Shown here: piece by piece, positions 1 through 7,628 of the stretch
Layout: the number at the start of each line of letters is the position of its first letter
How positions within the stretch are numbered: position 1 is the stretch's first letter
Assembly: GCF_017744155.1 (NCBI RefSeq)
Contig: NZ_JAGHQT010000015.1
Location: forward strand, 29,243-93,242
Length of the DNA: 64,000 nt
From: Endozoicomonas sp. G2_1
GTDB taxonomy: Bacteria; Pseudomonadota; Gammaproteobacteria; Enterobacterales; Alteromonadaceae
Reading direction: 5' to 3'
Notes under the pieces: generated by a model
The model's input: only the letters and a program-made list of their open reading frames with translations
Databases searched by the model: none
Told to the model about the DNA's origin: nothing
Position numbers and translations under genes: made by a program

Positions 1-70
1 TAATTACCGTATTAGTATTTGATTCGGCAAGGTTAGGGTGACCCGAGACAACGAGAATATTAGTCATCAT
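1..70 (-). CDS. Flavodoxin-fold NAD(P)H oxidoreductase, N-terminus only
   Basis: Reading the minus strand from position 70 gives MMTNILVVSGHPNLAESNTN and the frame stays open to the window edge. The pattern ILVVSGHP followed by a Ser/Asn-rich turn is the first beta strand and flavin-phosphate loop of the KefF/MdaB/YwrO-type flavodoxin-fold NAD(P)H dehydrogenases (family knowledge). The exact subfamily cannot be told from 23 residues. Two consecutive ATG codons (70-68 and 67-65) are possible starts, and an AGGA lies just upstream. It starts five bases after the stop of the exported NTF2-like gene, so the two are probably co-transcribed. Confidence 0.6.
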   Translation of the reverse strand, partial: MMTNILVVSGHPNLAESNTNTVI

Positions 71-75
71 TAATC

Positions 76-609
76 CTAGTTAAAAAAGCTGTTAAAGAAG
101 GCGTCTGAGCGATATAAGTCGCCTGAAAAGTTTTGTACGCGTTTTATTTTTCCATTTTCAATCTGATAAAGCAGTATCCAGTTAATATCGATGTTTTCGC
201 CATCCGTATTGCTAAAACCGCGATGAGCATCGATGACATAAGTATCGTTTGCTGCCAAAATCATTACTTCTGCCTTAAAGCCTGCTTTGCCTAACTGACT
301 GAAAAATTCAGTGAACTCAGCAATACCTTTTTTAGTGCCGGCAAGTTTGTGACGTCCGGGGATATGCCATTCAACATCTTCAGCAACAAATTGTTTGATT
401 GCCACCAAGTCACCTTTTGCGTAAGCACCGAAGAAGCCTTGCACTACTTTTAATGCCGCACTATTTTCAGAACCACTTGCAACTGGGTTAGCTGGTTTTG
501 GCCACAGGTTTTCTTGGTTAATGGCTTTTGCATCATCTGCCAATATTGAATTACTGACCAAGGCAATAGAAGCCACGCCGAGTAATGATAAAGCTAATTT
601 TTTTAACAT
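76..609 (-). CDS. Exported NTF2/SnoaL-like domain protein
   Basis: The start is placed at 609 because an AGGAG lies about eight bases upstream and the product then begins with a clean signal peptide (MLKKLALSLLG, cleavage near ILA-DD). A longer frame to 669 exists but adds 20 residues without export character. After the signal peptide the protein is a single NTF2-like cone fold (roughly residues 45-170): VVQGFFGAYAKGD helix, DVEWHIPGRH strand, then FTEFFSQLG. Members include SnoaL-type cyclases, isomerases and ligand-binding proteins; nothing seen fixes the substrate. It lies directly upstream of a flavodoxin-fold oxidoreductase and probably forms an operon with it. Function beyond the fold is unknown. 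Confidence 0.75.
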   Translation of the reverse strand: MLKKLALSLLGVASIALVSNSILADDAKAINQENLWPKPANPVASGSENSAALKVVQGFFGAYAKGDLVAIKQFVAEDVEWHIPGRHKLAGTKKGIAEFTEFFSQLGKAGFKAEVMILAANDTYVIDAHRGFSNTDGENIDINWILLYQIENGKIKRVQNFSGDLYRSDAFFNSFFN

Positions 610-794
610 AGATAAACTCCTAACGTGTTTGAGGTCGCTGACGTCGATACTCGATAGTTTTATTAGCAACGGGAATAAGGCTAGTGTAGAAAAATAGATT
701 GATAATAATTAGATGCTTATTAGCTAAATAATTATTAGTCCTTAGCTAATAATGTAACTATTGTGATTACAGATATTTGCTAAATGTTAGGCGC

Positions 795-826
795 AATAAA
801 AAAGCTCTTTCAAAAGAAAGAGCTTT
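795..826 (-). terminator. Rho-independent terminator of the CARDB-like gene
   Basis: AAAGCTCTTT (801-810) pairs with AAAGAGCTTT (817-826), with a C-G pair closing an AAAA loop. On the minus strand the hairpin is followed by TTTTTT. It lies 47 bases past the stop of the minus-strand gene at 873-2573. Confidence 0.8.
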
Positions 827-872
827 AGATATAAGTCTATGATGCGTGGCATCGTTTTATTTTTGTTGAGCC

Positions 873-2573
873 TTATCGTCTAATTGAGCCGCCACACTGC
901 TTGGGCACAATTAACTTCATTTTAGCTTTGTTGTTGTTTTCGAGTGTCTCGTCTACTTCAGCAAAAGTGTCAGCTTGAGCAAATATACTGTATTTACCTG
1001 CTGGTAAGGTCACCGAGCCGTTAACAAAGGTTGAGCTGTAGCCATTTAGTCCTGCTAAGTCATTCTTTTTCCTAATTAGGCCTCCTGCTGCGATACTGGT
1101 TGAGAACTGGGTGGCGTTGTCTGTTTCAGTATTGAAAACATTGTACGCATATCGGTAGCTGCAACCGCGTTCGGTGATTGCTGACGCATCATCTAGCGAG
1201 AGTTCGATTGTACTGCCCCAAGGTGCCATCGTCTGACCTAGGATTAAATCGCCCCGTAAGACTAAGTCAACTTTTCTGCCGAAGATATCTGGTGATAAAT
1301 AGGTGGTTTTTATCGCTGAGCAGTAGGCTTTATAATGTGTACTGACCATTTTTGATTGACCGTCGAGTTGCACTTCAACGGCGATAATAGGCTTTTGGTT
1401 TAGCGTTAGGTTATTCCCTAGGCTTTGTAAACCACCATTATCAATGGCTTGTATATTGTTGCTAGCAAGTGATCCCTTACCTTCTGATTTTGCGGGCAAT
1501 ATCGAAATTTTGTGAGTGAGTAGTACTAGATCAGTATTAACAAATGACTTTTGTTTCCAGCTAGTTACCGGCTTGCCGTTTTCAATAAAACGATAGCGCA
1601 GTTTTCTTGTTACGTTTGACGCATTGTTTAATGCTATTGATGCCGTCGCAGTTACTTTACGCGGGCATTTGCCTGTTGATATTGGAGGATCAACGCTAAT
1701 CGATGCCGTTTCAATTAATAGCGGGTTTAATATGCCGCCATCGTCGCCAAGTTCAACTTTCGGCGTATATTCGAGCTTTGGGTCACCAATATAGTTATAT
1801 CGAATTGTTACTGGAACTTCAGAATAGCTGAAAAACGGCGTGGTTGGATCCCAGTCGTGGTCATACGGCCAAATGTAGTCAGGCGCTTTAATTGAGCAAG
1901 ACGCTGCTAACGTGAGTGGTACGTCAATACTAAAGCTGTGATTTTGTTTAAAGAACTCAAGACGATCACCACCATTTTCAATATGTTGTTGCAAGGCTTG
2001 ATTAAACAGAGTTTCGCCATCAATTGCAGGTGTAGCTTCACCCTTTGGATGGCGCAGTGAAGCGACTGGAATATTGAAGTCAAAAGGCGCAGCCGCTCGG
2101 CCAATCATAGACAAACTATTTAGGTTATTGGCGTTTCTTAACTGCCAAGTTTCAGGGATGACAGCAGGATAAGCAATGCCATCGTAATAGTCTCCGCGGT
2201 CGTATTGGTGATAGTATTCAATATCTGGTTGGCCTCCCGTTCCCAGCCATACTTGAGTGTGTTCCTTGTCGATGTAGCTCTTGCGTCTAACGCCAAAACT
2301 GATGTACTTAGAATAGCCACATTGCTTAACAGCTGTTAAACCGCTAAAAGTGACTTCATCTGATGAATACCCCATGGTGAAGTCTTTCAACTTAGTACTT
2401 GCCGAGTTGTTTTGCATATTAAGCTCAACAACTGGGTTTGGCACATTTAAACGTAAATCGAGAAATATGTTGTCGGTAACATAGCCTGACTCTGCCGATA
2501 CGCTGGTCGCGAGGCTAATTGCCGACAGGGCGAACAATGTGCTCACTGTATTCTTTGTGTTGACTACCTGCAT
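873..2573 (-). CDS. Large exported protein with C-terminal CARDB-like domain
   Basis: The 566-residue product begins with a typical signal peptide (SAISLATSVSA-ES, about residues 1-27) and GGAG precedes the ATG at 2573. I do not recognise the N-terminal 250 residues, which are rich in aromatic residues and Asp/Tyr turns (for example YDRGDYYDG). Two beta-sandwich-like segments follow, each with an isolated Cys. The last 100 residues end in ADTFAEVDETLENNNKAKM, the V-x-E-x-x-E-x-N-N signature of CARDB/Ig-like domains found in secreted adhesins and enzymes. Probably periplasmic or extracellular. It lies downstream of a same-strand LysR gene with a 286-base gap, so it probably has its own promoter. 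Function unknown. Confidence 0.65.
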   Translation of the reverse strand: MQVVNTKNTVSTLFALSAISLATSVSAESGYVTDNIFLDLRLNVPNPVVELNMQNNSASTKLKDFTMGYSSDEVTFSGLTAVKQCGYSKYISFGVRRKSYIDKEHTQVWLGTGGQPDIEYYHQYDRGDYYDGIAYPAVIPETWQLRNANNLNSLSMIGRAAAPFDFNIPVASLRHPKGEATPAIDGETLFNQALQQHIENGGDRLEFFKQNHSFSIDVPLTLAASCSIKAPDYIWPYDHDWDPTTPFFSYSEVPVTIRYNYIGDPKLEYTPKVELGDDGGILNPLLIETASISVDPPISTGKCPRKVTATASIALNNASNVTRKLRYRFIENGKPVTSWKQKSFVNTDLVLLTHKISILPAKSEGKGSLASNNIQAIDNGGLQSLGNNLTLNQKPIIAVEVQLDGQSKMVSTHYKAYCSAIKTTYLSPDIFGRKVDLVLRGDLILGQTMAPWGSTIELSLDDASAITERGCSYRYAYNVFNTETDNATQFSTSIAAGGLIRKKNDLAGLNGYSSTFVNGSVTLPAGKYSIFAQADTFAEVDETLENNNKAKMKLIVPKQCGGSIRR

Positions 2574-2859
2574 GTAATATCTCCAATCCTTATTGTATTT
2601 GACTATCTTTTTATTGAGCTACTGGCGCTAACTTTTCGCTGTTGTTAATACCGAATGAGATAATAAGGTTCAGTAATAAGTTGGCGCGTTAACTAAGCTC
2701 AGTGCATGGTAGAAGAAACGCAGGTGTGGGGTAAAATTATATAATTTAATAGCGCTATTAATTTAACTTTAATCTTTAAAAATCATGTGCTTGCTGGTCA
2801 GGCCTTGATGAAAAAACATCAGAAGCAGCGCTTGTTTTAGAGAGGGGGCGTTGTACTTT
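2574..2859. other. Intergenic region without a gene
   Basis: This AT-rich 286-base gap lies between the LysR gene at 2860-3717 and the exported-protein gene, both on the minus strand. I see no ORF worth calling. A short TGATG-A6-CATCA hairpin (2806-2821) lacks a U-tract. The gap presumably holds the promoter of the exported-protein gene, but no convincing hexamers stand out. Confidence 0.4.
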
Positions 2860-3717
2860 TTAAAGATATTGGGGCATATTATCGCGGAGATGCTCGATAA
2901 CTCTTTTTTGTAAGTCGGAAACATATCTATTTTTGACGTAACTTAAGACTATGGCCAGTTGTACCTTATTTTTATGGTGAACTATTTCTATTAAGTCGCC
3001 TTCAACAACCATATGCTTTGAAGCAACGGCCTCGCCAAAGCCCATTTTTACGCCGTCTATAAGACCATAAACATCGTCGTAAAAGCTGCGATCAAACTCT
3101 AAGTCTTGCATGCCTTGCTCGGCAAAAAAATCATAGGTGGTCATGTCGTGGACATCGTGATCTAAAAAGCATGGTGGTGACTGGCGAAATTCTGCATTTC
3201 TATTGCGAATATGCACGAGAGTTTCATAGCCAACGATACAAGACTCAATACTGGGATCCTTAATTGGATCGTAAGTCAAAATAAAATCGACTTCCCCCGA
3301 CAGCAGCAACGCTGGCAGTTCTCTTAGCTCTTTTGACAAAAACTCGGCTTTTAATTGATGAGGAGAATTAATCAGTGGAATTAGTGATGGCATCACTACT
3401 GAGCGCATTACTGAGCTAAAGGCGCCAATGCGAATAATGCCATTGGCCATGGCACTTTGACCAGTAACACGGTTGAGGGCTTCTTGTTCACGAATCTCCA
3501 GATCTTGAACATAATCAAACAATAGTTTGCCCGATTCTGTGAGGGCAATACCATCTGGGTTGCGTATCAGGAGGTTGGTACCTAACTCCTGTTCGAGTTT
3601 AAGTACGCGCTGTGAAAGTGCAGACTGAGTAATGCAAAGCACGTCAGCTGCTTTACAAAAATTTCTTTCAATACCTACCTGAAAAAATGCGTTCAAACGA
3701 TCTGTGTTTAACTTCAT
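2860..3717 (-). CDS. LysR-family transcriptional regulator
   Basis: The 285-residue product has an N-terminal winged helix-turn-helix (residues 3-65) with the classic SALSQRVLKLEQELG recognition segment. A LysR substrate-binding domain follows from about residue 90. Cytoplasmic DNA-binding regulator. The length is slightly short for the family (about 300), and the C-terminal subdomain looks compact. It is divergent from another LysR gene across 162-174 bp that contain a 20-base dyad (3741-3760), a candidate autoregulatory operator. Its downstream neighbour on the same strand is the exported CARDB-like gene, a possible target. The effector cannot be inferred. Confidence 0.85.
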   Translation of the reverse strand: MKLNTDRLNAFFQVGIERNFCKAADVLCITQSALSQRVLKLEQELGTNLLIRNPDGIALTESGKLLFDYVQDLEIREQEALNRVTGQSAMANGIIRIGAFSSVMRSVVMPSLIPLINSPHQLKAEFLSKELRELPALLLSGEVDFILTYDPIKDPSIESCIVGYETLVHIRNRNAEFRQSPPCFLDHDVHDMTTYDFFAEQGMQDLEFDRSFYDDVYGLIDGVKMGFGEAVASKHMVVEGDLIEIVHHKNKVQLAIVLSYVKNRYVSDLQKRVIEHLRDNMPQYL

Positions 3718-3740
3718 TGGTCAGTATCTGGCTCAACCCT

Positions 3741-3760
3741 CAATATAGTTGATTATATTG
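3741..3760. promoter_or_regulatory. Candidate LysR operator (dyad)
   Basis: CAATATA-GTTGAT-TATATTG is a perfect 7-bp inverted repeat with a 6-base spacer. It contains the T-N11-A pattern typical of LysR boxes. It lies in the divergent region between two LysR genes, 24 bases from the minus-strand start. Confidence 0.5.
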
Positions 3761-3891
3761 CTTTTGGGGGTAATTGATAGAGATAAATTTGCCCGCTTTG
3801 CAAACTAAAATGAGATGGCAAAAGCGGTATTTGTAGATTAATTATTAGTTTTTGCATAATAATACCCCATAAATACCTTTTGGCTTTTGTT

Positions 3892-4797
3892 ATGAATGGC
3901 ACTATGTTTAATCAGTTAACTGTGTTTCACACCATTGTTCGTGAGGGCAGTATCACCAAAGCAGCTCAAAAGCTTGAAATTGCTTCGCCGTCGGTCAGTA
4001 ATGCGCTCAAAGCCTTAGAGGAGCAACTTGGTTTACCGCTTTTTACACGAACAACACGCCGTATTGAATTAACTGAGGCGGGTAAGTTATTGCACGAGCA
4101 AACACAAAGCTCGATGACCGACTTAAACTTTGCCTTTGAGCGTGTTAGTGATTTAAGCAAAGTACCTTCAGGTAAGGTCCGTTTAACCCTGCCAAGGTTT
4201 GTTTATCAATACTTGTTGAAACCGTTTTATCTTGAATTTTGCCAGCGCTACCCTTCGATAGAATTGGAAATATCGATATCGGACGCAGCCATTGATATTT
4301 TAAAAGAGGGTTTTGACTTAGGCATTCGCTTTGGTGACCGAGTGGAAGAAGGCATGATCGCAAGGCGTTTAACTGAGCCGATGAAAGAAGCCTTATTTGC
4401 ATCGCCCCGTTATTTTGAGCGGTATGGCACGCCACAAAGCCCGATCGAACTTAGCGCACACAAATTAGTTCAGTATCGATTTATCGCCTCAAACCAATTG
4501 GCACCTTTGCTGTTAATCGACAATGGCCAATCGTTAACCGTTGATATGCCCAAAGCACTAATCGTTAACGACACTGATATCATGTTAGACGGCGCTTTAT
4601 CCGGCCTTGGTATTGGCCGCATGGTTGAACCTATGGTGCAAGACTACTTTGCCTCTGGCCAGCTGTTACCAGTCTTGCAACCTCATTGGTACCCATACTC
4701 GCCACTTTATGTTTATTTTCACAAAAATGCCCAAAAAGCGAAGCGAGTACGGGTGTTAATCGACTTTTTATTGGAGAAGTGTGGCGTTAGTACCTAG
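3892..4797 (+). CDS. LysR-family transcriptional regulator
   Basis: Product of 301 residues from the ATG at 3892. A TTG at 3880 and an ATG at 3904 are alternatives, and no strong ribosome binding site decides. The N-terminal winged HTH carries SPSVSNALKALEEQLG and FTRTTRRIELTEAG, the hallmark of the large CrgA/DsdC-like LysR group. The remainder is the substrate-binding domain. Its last 30 bases overlap the 3' end of the convergent MFS transporter gene. Divergent from the LysR gene at 2860-3717. The target is unknown; the nearest candidate is the divergent regulator itself. Confidence 0.85.
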   Translation: MNGTMFNQLTVFHTIVREGSITKAAQKLEIASPSVSNALKALEEQLGLPLFTRTTRRIELTEAGKLLHEQTQSSMTDLNFAFERVSDLSKVPSGKVRLTLPRFVYQYLLKPFYLEFCQRYPSIELEISISDAAIDILKEGFDLGIRFGDRVEEGMIARRLTEPMKEALFASPRYFERYGTPQSPIELSAHKLVQYRFIASNQLAPLLLIDNGQSLTVDMPKALIVNDTDIMLDGALSGLGIGRMVEPMVQDYFASGQLLPVLQPHWYPYSPLYVYFHKNAQKAKRVRVLIDFLLEKCGVST

Positions 4798-5958
4798 CTT
4801 ATCACGGTTGTCTAAATAGGCTGATATTCTCGTTAATACTAATGCTAGTACAACAATTAGTGCGCCAATCCAAGGTAAATGGAGTAGCGCCATATCTTCA
4901 ACCACAACACCGCCGACAATTGACCCTATAGCAATCCCCACGTTAAATGCCGCAATGTTTAAGCCTGAGGCAACGTCTACCGCATTTGGTGTATATTTTT
5001 CAGCAAGCTGTACAACATAAACTTGTAAGCCAGGGACGTTGCCAAAGGCAAATGCCCCCCAAATAAGTACGGTAAGCACCGCACTAACAGGATTACTAGC
5101 AGTAAAGCTAAAGGCAACTAACACCAGAGCTAGTGCAGTGAAAATAATCTGTAGTGCTTTTACTGGGCCTAAGTTATCGGCAAGTTTGCCACCCCAAATG
5201 TTACCAATAGCAACAGAAACACCGTAAACCAGCATGATTAGACCAATTGAACTAGAGGCAAAGCCAGACACGTTTTCTAAAATAGGTGCCAAATAAGTAA
5301 ATGCGACAAAAGTACCACCGTAACCAACTGCGGTCGTGCTGTAAACAATCAGTAGACGAGGTTGAGTTAGCACCTTGATTAGCTCAGTGAACTTGGCTGG
5401 CGCCGCTTGTTTTAAATTTGACGGAACCAACAGCGTTGAGCCTATTAACGCGATTAAACCGAGCAACGAAACCGTTAGAAAAGTTGCTCGCCAACCAAAT
5501 TCTTGACCAATCCAAGTCCCTAAAGGTACACCCGTGACTAGCGCGACAGTTAACCCGGTGAACATAATGGCTATGGCACTGGCTTCTTTGTCTTTCGGCA
5601 CTAAACCTGTGGCAATTGTTGAACCAATCGAGAAGAACACACCGTGGGCAAGCCCGGTCAGTATTCGAGCGACAATTAATGAATGATACCCCGGCGCTTG
5701 CCAAGCCAATAAATTTCCGGCGACAAATAGCGCCATTAAAGTCATTAAAACCAGTTTTCTATTCCAGCGGCCGGTGAGAGCGGTTAATACCGGGGCACCA
5801 ATCGCCACACCGAGCGCGTAAAGGCTGACGAGTAAGCCAGCAGACGGCAATGAAACCGCCAAGTCGTCGGCAATAGTTGGTACCAAACCAACAATCACAA
5901 ACTCGGTGGTCCCAATGGCAAAAGCACTTAAGGTAAGTGCAAATAGAGCTAAAGGCAT
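4768..5958 (-). CDS. MFS transporter, AraJ/YdhP-type DHA1 exporter
   Basis: The 396-residue product has about 12 hydrophobic helices. It begins ALTLSAFAIGTTEFVIVGL, the conserved helix 1 of the DHA1 subfamily that includes AraJ, YdhP and PbuE-like exporters. The loop 2-3 signature appears as LTGRWNRK, and ILTGLAHGVFFSIG is typical helix 4 of this group. Inner-membrane proton-coupled efflux of sugars, purines or drugs; the substrate cannot be read. The gene is divergent from a LysR regulator at 6129, an arrangement common for this family, with a 19-base palindrome between them. Its 3' end overlaps the convergent LysR gene by 30 bp. Confidence 0.85.
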   Translation of the reverse strand: MPLALFALTLSAFAIGTTEFVIVGLVPTIADDLAVSLPSAGLLVSLYALGVAIGAPVLTALTGRWNRKLVLMTLMALFVAGNLLAWQAPGYHSLIVARILTGLAHGVFFSIGSTIATGLVPKDKEASAIAIMFTGLTVALVTGVPLGTWIGQEFGWRATFLTVSLLGLIALIGSTLLVPSNLKQAAPAKFTELIKVLTQPRLLIVYSTTAVGYGGTFVAFTYLAPILENVSGFASSSIGLIMLVYGVSVAIGNIWGGKLADNLGPVKALQIIFTALALVLVAFSFTASNPVSAVLTVLIWGAFAFGNVPGLQVYVVQLAEKYTPNAVDVASGLNIAAFNVGIAIGSIVGGVVVEDMALLHLPWIGALIVVLALVLTRISAYLDNRDKLGTNATLLQ

Positions 5959-6028
5959 CTTGTAATTCCTGTGAGTTAAAAAGATGCGCTATTATCAAGA
6001 CTTCTCTGCACGACAAAAACCGCATAAA

Positions 6029-6047
6029 TAACAAAATATTTTTGTTA
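6029..6047. promoter_or_regulatory. Candidate LysR operator between MFS and LysR genes
   Basis: TAACAAAA-TAT-TTTTGTTA is a perfect 8-bp inverted repeat with a 3-base spacer. It lies 71 bases upstream of the MFS start and 82 bases upstream of the LysR start, where a shared operator for a divergent LysR/target pair is expected. Confidence 0.55.
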
Positions 6048-6128
6048 AAATAGATATAATCGAGCTAGTGTTATTGTCAGTTGTAGCACTGAAATTATGA
6101 TTAACCGCGTAAAATACTAGGATGAAGC

Positions 6129-7013
6129 TTGATTAAATCTAAGACACAAGAGCTTGAATACTTTATTGCCGTCGTCGACAGTGGCAGTTTTAGCGCGGCT
6201 GCCACCATACTTGATCAACAAGTGGCAAAGATTTCTCGTGCCATTGCTCGACTAGAAAAAGAGCTTGATATCACGCTGTTTAATCGAACCACTAGACGTG
6301 TTGAACTCACCGAAGAAGGACATGTCTTTTTCAACTACGCCAAGCGAGCTATCCAGGTACTGACCGAGGGCGAAGAAACCCTAAACAACCTCAAAGGGGA
6401 GCCACGTGGTAAGCTGAGAATTGATGCCGCAAGTCCGTTTTTATACCACCAAATTATTCCTCATATTCAAGCTTTTACTAAGCAGTACCCCGACATTAAT
6501 ATCGAGTTGATTTCAAACGAAAGTATTGTCGACTTAATTGAAAAGAAAACCGATGTTGCTATCCGTATTGGTAAACTCAGCGATTCAAACTTATATGCGA
6601 AAAGGCTTGGCAACAGTAAGCTGCGGATGGTGGCTAGCCCTGATTATTTGGCGCAACACTCAGCTCCTAAAAATAGTGCAGAACTAAGTGAACACAACCT
6701 AATTGGTTTTGTCGCCAACGCTAAACTCAATAATTGGCATCTGCGTGACGCGACGAACATTAAACCGAGTATTTTCGCCAGTAATGGTGAGTCTATTCGG
6801 CAATTGGTGCTTGCTGGCAATGGCATTGCGGCCTTGTCGAATTTTATGGTCAGTGAGGATATTGCCAATGGCCGTTTAGTTGAACTGCTACCGGGCGGTA
6901 TTGTGTCGCCAAACCCAAGAGAAGAAATCCACGCGGTTTACTACCGAAACTCGGCAGTATCGTCGCGAATATCAGTCTTTCTCTCGTTTTTTGCCAAGCG
7001 AATGTCATTGTAA
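6129..7013 (+). CDS. LysR-family regulator of the divergent MFS exporter
   Basis: Product of 294 residues with the N-terminal HTH (SAAATILDQQVAKISRAIAR, then FNRTTRRVELTEEG) and a LysR effector domain of the CrgA/YafC type. The start is a TTG at 6129. The nearby ATG at 6122 is out of frame, and an AGGA lies about seven bases upstream of the TTG. The gene faces away from the MFS transporter, so local control of that exporter is the simplest reading. No effector can be inferred. Confidence 0.82.
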   Translation: MIKSKTQELEYFIAVVDSGSFSAAATILDQQVAKISRAIARLEKELDITLFNRTTRRVELTEEGHVFFNYAKRAIQVLTEGEETLNNLKGEPRGKLRIDAASPFLYHQIIPHIQAFTKQYPDINIELISNESIVDLIEKKTDVAIRIGKLSDSNLYAKRLGNSKLRMVASPDYLAQHSAPKNSAELSEHNLIGFVANAKLNNWHLRDATNIKPSIFASNGESIRQLVLAGNGIAALSNFMVSEDIANGRLVELLPGGIVSPNPREEIHAVYYRNSAVSSRISVFLSFFAKRMSL

Positions 7014-7094
7014 TGTTTACCGCTAGCGACGCGAGTAATAGCTTCTGCCAATATTATTCGCTAAAATGGCCAGCGATTTTTCCGAGAGATTAAA

Positions 7095-7505
7095 ATGCCG
7101 ACTCTTATTTTCAAAGCATTGGCTTCAAAAACGCTTATTTTGCTAACAGTATTGTTTGCCTTTGTTGGCCAAGCTTTTGCTGCGCTTAATACTATGCCGT
7201 GCGAAACAGGTATTGATAGTCACTCATTTAGTGAGTCTGAGCAGCATATCGCGGATTTAACACATATCGCTGTTGATGCTGATATCGCTGAGTACAATGA
7301 AGCAAGCGAAGACTGCTGCGACACAGATTGCTGTCAGTTAGGCTGTTTATGCTTAGCCAGTGGCTGTGCAAACCTTGCTTATATCAGTTTTGATATTGAT
7401 GATATTCAAATGCTGTTTGATGAAAGTTCCACGCTTGGCTATCAGTTCCAGCAGATATACGCCCTAACATCTTCCTTGTATCGGCCCCCGATTTTTACCT
7501 CCTAG
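7095..7505 (+). CDS. Exported Cys-rich protein, CopL-like, upstream of a TonB receptor
   Basis: The 136-residue protein has a signal peptide (LLTVLFAFVGQAFA, about residues 1-29), an acidic middle part and a dense cysteine cluster, CCDTDCCQLGCLCLASGC, around residues 74-91. It ends SLYRPPIFTS. This layout (signal peptide, Cys cluster, LYRPP tail) resembles small CopL/DUF2946-type proteins found next to metal-responsive TonB receptors and copper genes; that is a resemblance, not a proven homology. The cluster would bind a soft or borderline metal. The TonB receptor gene with a His-rich N-terminus starts 124 bases downstream on the same strand, so a shared metal role is likely. Confidence 0.6.
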   Translation: MPTLIFKALASKTLILLTVLFAFVGQAFAALNTMPCETGIDSHSFSESEQHIADLTHIAVDADIAEYNEASEDCCDTDCCQLGCLCLASGCANLAYISFDIDDIQMLFDESSTLGYQFQQIYALTSSLYRPPIFTS

Positions 7506-7628
7506 TGGCTTTATTCAGCCGCTACCTGCTATTGCGATTTAGCGCCATCTATTTATTCATTTATTTGGCTAGCTCCACAGTCAGCTAGGTCTGACTTTGG
7601 TTAAGCCATAAGCGTTGTTGAGGTAAAA

